From contig JANLWK010000356.1 of assembly GCA_031364505.1 (NCBI GenBank), positions 1 through 20,136 of the forward strand: a DNA stretch of 20,136 bases, in the 5' to 3' direction. The notes below the pieces were generated by a model. That model saw only the letters and a list, made by a program, of their open reading frames with translations. It was not told the origin of the DNA and did not search any database. The translations under genes and the position numbers were made by a program. This document shows positions 16,017-20,136 of the stretch, one piece after another. Each line of letters opens with the position of its first letter. The stretch's first letter is position 1. Source of the stretch: JANLWK01 sp031364505. Its GTDB lineage: Bacteria; Eisenbacteria; RBG-16-71-46.

Positions 16017-19000
16017 ATGAATCCGCGCCGCCTCTTCGAAGTCTTCCGCCAGGAGTTCGCGCACGGACTCCGCCGCCCGCTCTACTGGGTGCTCGTCCTG
16101 ATCGTGGCCTATTTCTCGTTCGCGCTGGCGCGCGGGCAGGCGTCGATCGGATCCGGCAATTCCTCGGTCGGCGGCACCAAGGCGTTCATCACCTCCGAGT
16201 TCGCCATCACGCAGCTCATGGCGATGCTCGTGAGCATCGTCTACTCGTTCTTCATCGCCATTGCCGCGGGCATGTCGGTGATCCGCGACGACGAGCAGAA
16301 GGTCGGCGAGCTGCTCCATTCGACGCCGATGACACCGGGCGAATACGTGTGGGGCAAGTTCCTCGCGATCGCCGCCGGCTTCGTCGCCATCCTGGGGCTG
16401 CACGTGGCGATGATGATGCTGCTCAACCACGCCATGCCACACGGCGAGAACGTCGAGGTCATCGGCCCGTTCGTGGCGGCGAACTACCTGCGCCCGCTGC
16501 TGCTGTTCGCCATCGTGCCGATGGTGTGCGTCTGCGGCGTCGCGTTCGCCACCGGGGCGCTGACGCGGCTGCCCATCCTCGTGTTCGCGCTGCCGATCGG
16601 CTCGCTGCTGTTCGGCGCCTTCCTGCTCTGGGAGTGGTCGCCGTCGTGGCTCGATCCGCGCCTGAACCAGCTGCTCATGCTGGTCGATCCGGCCGGAATC
16701 CGCTGGCTCAACGAGACGTGGCTCAACGTCGATCGCGGCGTCGAGTTCTACAACCACGCCCACGTCGGCACCGACACGCTGTTCTGGATCAACCGGCTGG
16801 TCATGCTGGCTGCCGGGCTCGGCGCGGTGTGGCTGACCCAACTGCGGATCACCGCCACGGTACGCGGCACGCGCGCGAGCGCCCGCGACCGCCGGCGCGT
16901 GGCCGTCGGGGCGCAGGCGGTGATGGCGGCCCCGGTCGCCGAGCCGAGCCCGCTCGCCCGGCTCGCGATGCGCTCGCAGGTGCCGGGGTTCGTCTCGGCG
17001 GCGCTCGAGGTCGCGCGCGTCGAGCTGCGCGAGTTGCGCAGCCAGCCCGGGCTCTACCTGTTCGTGCCGATGATCCTGCTCCAGACGCTCGGCAGCCTGG
17101 TGAGCACCGGCGCGTTCGACACGCCGCTGCTCAACACCTCGGGGCTGCTCGCCGTGCGGGCGATGAACACGCTGACGCTGCTCATCTGCATGCTGCTGCT
17201 GTTCTACACCGTGGAGTCGCTCCAGCGGGAGCGCTCGACCGGCTTCGGCTCGATCTTCTACGCCACACCGCTCCGGACGGGCGCGGCACTGCTGGGCAAG
17301 GCGCTCGCGAACACGTTCGTCGCCGTGGCGATCCTGCTCGCGACACTCGTCGGCGAGGTGATCGTGCTCGCGGTCCAGGGCAAGGCCTCGTTCGAGATCG
17401 CGCCGTTCGCCCTGGTGTGGGGGCTGCTGCTCACGCCCACGTTCCTCGTGTGGACGACGTTCGTCTCGGCGGTGTTCGCGGCGACCGCGAGCCGCTACGC
17501 CACGTACGCCCTGGGGCTCGGCGCGATGGTCGTGACCGGATTCGCGCAGCAGCGCAACCACATGAACTGGGTGTTCAACTGGGACCTGTGGAGCTCGACG
17601 CGCTGGAGCGACATCAGCATGTTCGAGCTGGACCGCATGCCGCTGCTGCTCAACCGCATCCTGGCGCTGGGACTCACCGCGCTGTTCATCGCGGTGACGG
17701 TGCGGCTGTTCCCGCGCATGGAGGCCGACGCCACGCGCACCGTGCACCGGCTGCGGCCGGCGGCCCTCGGTCGCACCGCGTTGAGCCTCGTGCCGTTCCT
17801 GATCGTGCCGCTCGGTGTCGGCACCGTCCTCGGCATCCAGGTGCACGAGGGCTTCCAGGGCGGGGCCGAGCGCAAGCACATCAAGGACTACTACCGCCAG
17901 AACTACGCCACGTGGGCGTATGCGCAACTGCCCGCGCTGTCGTCGGTGAACCTGGACATCACGCTGGAGCCGCAGCACCGGCACTTCACGGTGTCGGGCG
18001 AGTACGACGTCATGAACACCGGTTCGGAGCCGATGCGGGCGATCCCCGTCACGGGCGGCGCCCACTGGGACTCGCTGCACTGGACGCTCGATGGCGCCGA
18101 CTACAAGCCCGAGGACCGCTCGAAGCTGTTCGTGTTCACGCCGGCGAAGCCGCTCGCGCCCGGCGAGCACGCGCGGATCGGCTTCCGTTACGAGGGCGGC
18201 TCACCGCACGGCATCAGCAAGAACGGCGCGGGCCGCATGGAGTTCATCCTGCCGTCGAGTGTGGTGTTCACGGGCTTCGAAGGTCCGACGCTCGTGCCGA
18301 TCGTCGGCATGGTGTCGGAGATGGCGCCGGAGGAGAAGGATCGGATCGAGCCGCGCCAGTATCCGGACGACTACAACCGCGACGTGCTGCAGGCCGAGAT
18401 CGCGAGCGCCCAGAAGTCGTTCAACTCGCGCATCAAGGTCACCGTGCCGGCGGACTTCCGCGTCAACGTCAACGGCGTGCTCGAGAGCGAGACCGTTGCG
18501 GCGGGGAAGCGCACCGCCGTCTACGTGACCGACCACCCGATCAAGATCTTCAACATCATTGCCGGCCGCTGGGCCGAGCGCCGCGGCAAGGGCGTCGTCG
18601 TCTATTACGAGCCCAAGCACACCTACAACCTCGATGAAATGGTGCAGGCGCTGGAGGGCGGACGGAAGTACTTCTCGGAGTGGTTCGCGCCCTATCCCTG
18701 GCGCGAGCTCCGGCTCAGCGAATTCCCGTCACTCGCGACCTATGCCCAGGCGCCGCCGACGAACATCACATTCTCGGAGAACATCGGCTTCCTCACGCTG
18801 AGCAAGCCCAAGGCGAACGCCGCGTTCTGGGTCACCGCCCACGAAACCGCGCACCAGTGGTGGGGCAACATGCTGACCCCCGGGCGCGGCCCCGGCGCCG
18901 ACGTGCTGTCCGAGGGCATGTCGCACTTCTCGACCATCCTGCTCACCGAGCAGGTGAAGGGCCTCGAGCAGCGGCTCGCGTTCTGCAAGCAGATCGAGGA

Positions 19001-19649
19001 TCGCTACGGCAACGTCCGGCAGGCCGACTCGGAGCGCCCGCTCACGCGCATCGACGACAGCCGCAAGGGCGACGGGCAGATCAAGTACGACAAGGGCGGT
19101 TTCACCGCGTGGATGATGCTGCAGCTCATCGGCCGCGAGAACATGCTCGCCGGCTGCCGCGACTTCATCGCCACCTGGCGCGACAGCGTCGACCACCCCG
19201 TGCTGCAGGACTGGCTCGTGACCATGCGCGCCCACGCGCCCGATGCGGCCGCCTACGACGCGTTCGTGAAGCAGTGGTACTGGGACGTCGTCGTCCCGGA
19301 GTACCGCTTCAGCGACGCCCGCGCCGAGAAGCTCGGCAACGAGTGGGAAGTGCACGCGAAGGTGAAGAACGCCGGTACCGGCACGATGCCCATCACGATC
19401 GCCGCCGTTCGCGGCGTGCGGTTCGGCGACGCGAAGAAGCACGACACCCCGTGGAAGGACGCCCGCACGGTGGTGACGCTCGGCCCCGGCCAGGAACGCG
19501 AGATCACCATCCGCTGCCCGTTCGAACCCGAGCGCGTGCTGGCGGACCCGGACGTGCAGGTGCTGCAGCTCGAACGCTCCAAGGCGACCGCGAGGGTTGA
19601 TGTGAAGAGGCCCGCGGCGGCGAGCGTGGCGGCGGTGATGGCGGAGTAG
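16017..19649 (+). CDS. ABC-2 permease fused to an M1-family metallopeptidase
   Basis: A 1210-residue protein. Residues ~1-280 hold a first membrane block (helices near 22-38, 67-88, 115-136, then three to four more), and ~335-610 a second block of about seven helices, so one chain carries both permease halves. Residues ~640-1130 form an M1 aminopeptidase-like domain placed outside the cytoplasm. It has a substrate-binding SENIGF at 920-925 in place of GAMEN, the zinc site HETAH at 942-946 with Glu966, and a catalytic-type Tyr1024 (IKYDKGG). HEXXH and the third ligand are separated by 19 residues rather than the 18 of classical M1 enzymes. All catalytic residues are present. Such fusions are known in Bacteroidota and other Gram-negatives, but their substrate is unsettled. 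It is coupled to the upstream ATPase. Confidence 0.92.
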   Translation: MNPRRLFEVFRQEFAHGLRRPLYWVLVLIVAYFSFALARGQASIGSGNSSVGGTKAFITSEFAITQLMAMLVSIVYSFFIAIAAGMSVIRDDEQKVGELLHSTPMTPGEYVWGKFLAIAAGFVAILGLHVAMMMLLNHAMPHGENVEVIGPFVAANYLRPLLLFAIVPMVCVCGVAFATGALTRLPILVFALPIGSLLFGAFLLWEWSPSWLDPRLNQLLMLVDPAGIRWLNETWLNVDRGVEFYNHAHVGTDTLFWINRLVMLAAGLGAVWLTQLRITATVRGTRASARDRRRVAVGAQAVMAAPVAEPSPLARLAMRSQVPGFVSAALEVARVELRELRSQPGLYLFVPMILLQTLGSLVSTGAFDTPLLNTSGLLAVRAMNTLTLLICMLLLFYTVESLQRERSTGFGSIFYATPLRTGAALLGKALANTFVAVAILLATLVGEVIVLAVQGKASFEIAPFALVWGLLLTPTFLVWTTFVSAVFAATASRYATYALGLGAMVVTGFAQQRNHMNWVFNWDLWSSTRWSDISMFELDRMPLLLNRILALGLTALFIAVTVRLFPRMEADATRTVHRLRPAALGRTALSLVPFLIVPLGVGTVLGIQVHEGFQGGAERKHIKDYYRQNYATWAYAQLPALSSVNLDITLEPQHRHFTVSGEYDVMNTGSEPMRAIPVTGGAHWDSLHWTLDGADYKPEDRSKLFVFTPAKPLAPGEHARIGFRYEGGSPHGISKNGAGRMEFILPSSVVFTGFEGPTLVPIVGMVSEMAPEEKDRIEPRQYPDDYNRDVLQAEIASAQKSFNSRIKVTVPADFRVNVNGVLESETVAAGKRTAVYVTDHPIKIFNIIAGRWAERRGKGVVVYYEPKHTYNLDEMVQALEGGRKYFSEWFAPYPWRELRLSEFPSLATYAQAPPTNITFSENIGFLTLSKPKANAAFWVTAHETAHQWWGNMLTPGRGPGADVLSEGMSHFSTILLTEQVKGLEQRLAFCKQIEDRYGNVRQADSERPLTRIDDSRKGDGQIKYDKGGFTAWMMLQLIGRENMLAGCRDFIATWRDSVDHPVLQDWLVTMRAHAPDAAAYDAFVKQWYWDVVVPEYRFSDARAEKLGNEWEVHAKVKNAGTGTMPITIAAVRGVRFGDAKKHDTPWKDARTVVTLGPGQEREITIRCPFEPERVLADPDVQVLQLERSKATARVDVKRPAAASVAAVMAE

Positions 19650-19673
19650 TTCCCCGGCCCGACCCGGGATCTG

Positions 19674-19706
19674 CTGGCCTCGGCGAGTTTCAGGCGCCGA
19701 GGCCAG
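19674..19706 (+). terminator. Rho-independent terminator of the ABC operon
   Basis: A perfect 12-bp stem (CTGGCCTCGGCG with CGCCGAGGCCAG) and a 9-base loop lie 24 bases after the stop of the permease-peptidase gene, followed by TTTGTT. Confidence 0.85.
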
Positions 19707-19722
19707 TTTGTTGGGTTCGTGC

Positions 19723-19728
19723 CATACT
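19723..19728 (+). promoter_or_regulatory. Candidate -10 element of the alcohol dehydrogenase gene
   Basis: CATACT (context GCCATACTATGG) lies just after the terminator and 76 bases before the ATG at 19805. No -35 hexamer stands out. Confidence 0.3.
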
Positions 19729-19804
19729 ATGGCCCCGCGGAACGGGAGCTGCGACTTTCGACGACGTCGGTGAGACCTCACGGCTCAAAGAAGGGACTCC
19801 ACCG

Positions 19805-20136
19805 ATGGCTTCCAACGCTCCGACCCAGCACGATCCGAGACTCACGACCCCCGCGACGCGGCCCCGGAGCCGCACGATGAAGGCGGCCGTATTCGTGGAG
19901 CCGGGTCGAATCGTTCTCGAGGAAAAGCCCGTCCCGAACGTCGGACCTCGCGACGCGCTGCTGCGCGTCACCACGACCACGATTTGCGGCACCGACATCC
20001 ACATTCTCAAGGGCGAGTACCCCGTCGCGCGCGGTCTCACCATTGGGCACGAGCCCGTCGGGGTGATCGAGGAGCTCGGGGCGGCGGTCACGGGATACAC
20101 GATCGGGCAGCGCGTGATCGCCGGAGCGATCACGCC
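19805..20136 (+). CDS. Zinc-dependent alcohol dehydrogenase (MDR family), 3' end missing
   Basis: The frame starts at ATG 19805 and is still open at the end of the window, so about the first 110 residues are visible. The sequence from residue 25 (MKAAVFVEPGRIVLEEKPVP) is the classical N-terminus of medium-chain dehydrogenases. TICGTDIHILKG carries the catalytic-zinc cysteine and TIGHEPVGVIEELG the GHE motif with the zinc histidine. The later GQRVIAGAIT resembles the region before the zinc-lobe in secondary alcohol (isopropanol-type) dehydrogenases. An alternative start at ATG 19877, preceded by GGAG, would remove a 24-residue polar extension that lacks family similarity; both are possible. 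It probably oxidises or reduces a small alcohol/ketone with NAD(P). The terminator upstream separates it from the ABC genes. Confidence 0.88.
   Translation, partial: MASNAPTQHDPRLTTPATRPRSRTMKAAVFVEPGRIVLEEKPVPNVGPRDALLRVTTTTICGTDIHILKGEYPVARGLTIGHEPVGVIEELGAAVTGYTIGQRVIAGAIT

Noticed and set aside
15960..18170. 736-codon minus-strand open frame across the permease gene
   Set aside because: Highly charged, low-complexity His/Arg/Glu/Gln sequence mirrors hydrophobic codons of the permease; no motif found.

Overview
The window is GC-rich (roughly 65-70 % by eye), gene-dense bacterial DNA with twelve protein genes, two of them cut by the window edges. There is no rRNA, tRNA, CRISPR array, phage gene or complete insertion sequence that I can see. 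Three things point to a Gram-negative of the FCB-like sphere, such as Candidatus Eisenbacteria, Krumholzibacteriota or a relative of Gemmatimonadota. They are a secreted protein ending in a FlgD-Ig/type IX-like sorting domain, a Ser/Thr kinase fused to TolB-like and TPR domains, and an ABC permease fused to an M1 peptidase. This placement is an inference from gene content, not a phylogenetic result.

Region 1-3640, plus strand: the 3' part of a secreted beta-propeller plus outer-membrane-barrel protein, followed 4 bases later by a PrsW-family intramembrane protease, then a small STAS-domain protein. Region 3798-6992: a large Ser/Thr kinase-TolB-TPR protein on the minus strand, divergent from a small transglutaminase-like protein. 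The kinase carries an in-frame two-copy 54-bp repeat with palindromic cores. A related 24-bp perfect palindrome lies in the 126-bp divergent gap. Region 7301-10864: a secreted, cysteine-rich protein of four long GEVED-type modules with a C-terminal sorting-type domain, followed by a strong hairpin.

Region 11050-13896: biosynthetic arginine decarboxylase (speA, TTG start), convergent with a minus-strand lipoprotein across a nested palindrome that probably serves as a two-way terminator. Region 14171-19649: a short-chain dehydrogenase, then a two-gene ABC unit (ATPase plus a permease/M1 metallopeptidase fusion) that ends in a clear hairpin terminator. Region 19805-20136: the N-terminal part of a zinc-dependent medium-chain alcohol dehydrogenase that runs off the window.

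The genes do not form one pathway. The only convincing functional couples are the ABC ATPase with its permease-peptidase and, more weakly, the propeller/barrel protein with PrsW. I do not see a clear undescribed system. The most unusual signals are the palindromic repeat family that has entered a coding sequence in frame, the four-module GEVED protein, and the apparently leaderless divergent pair at 6185/6312.
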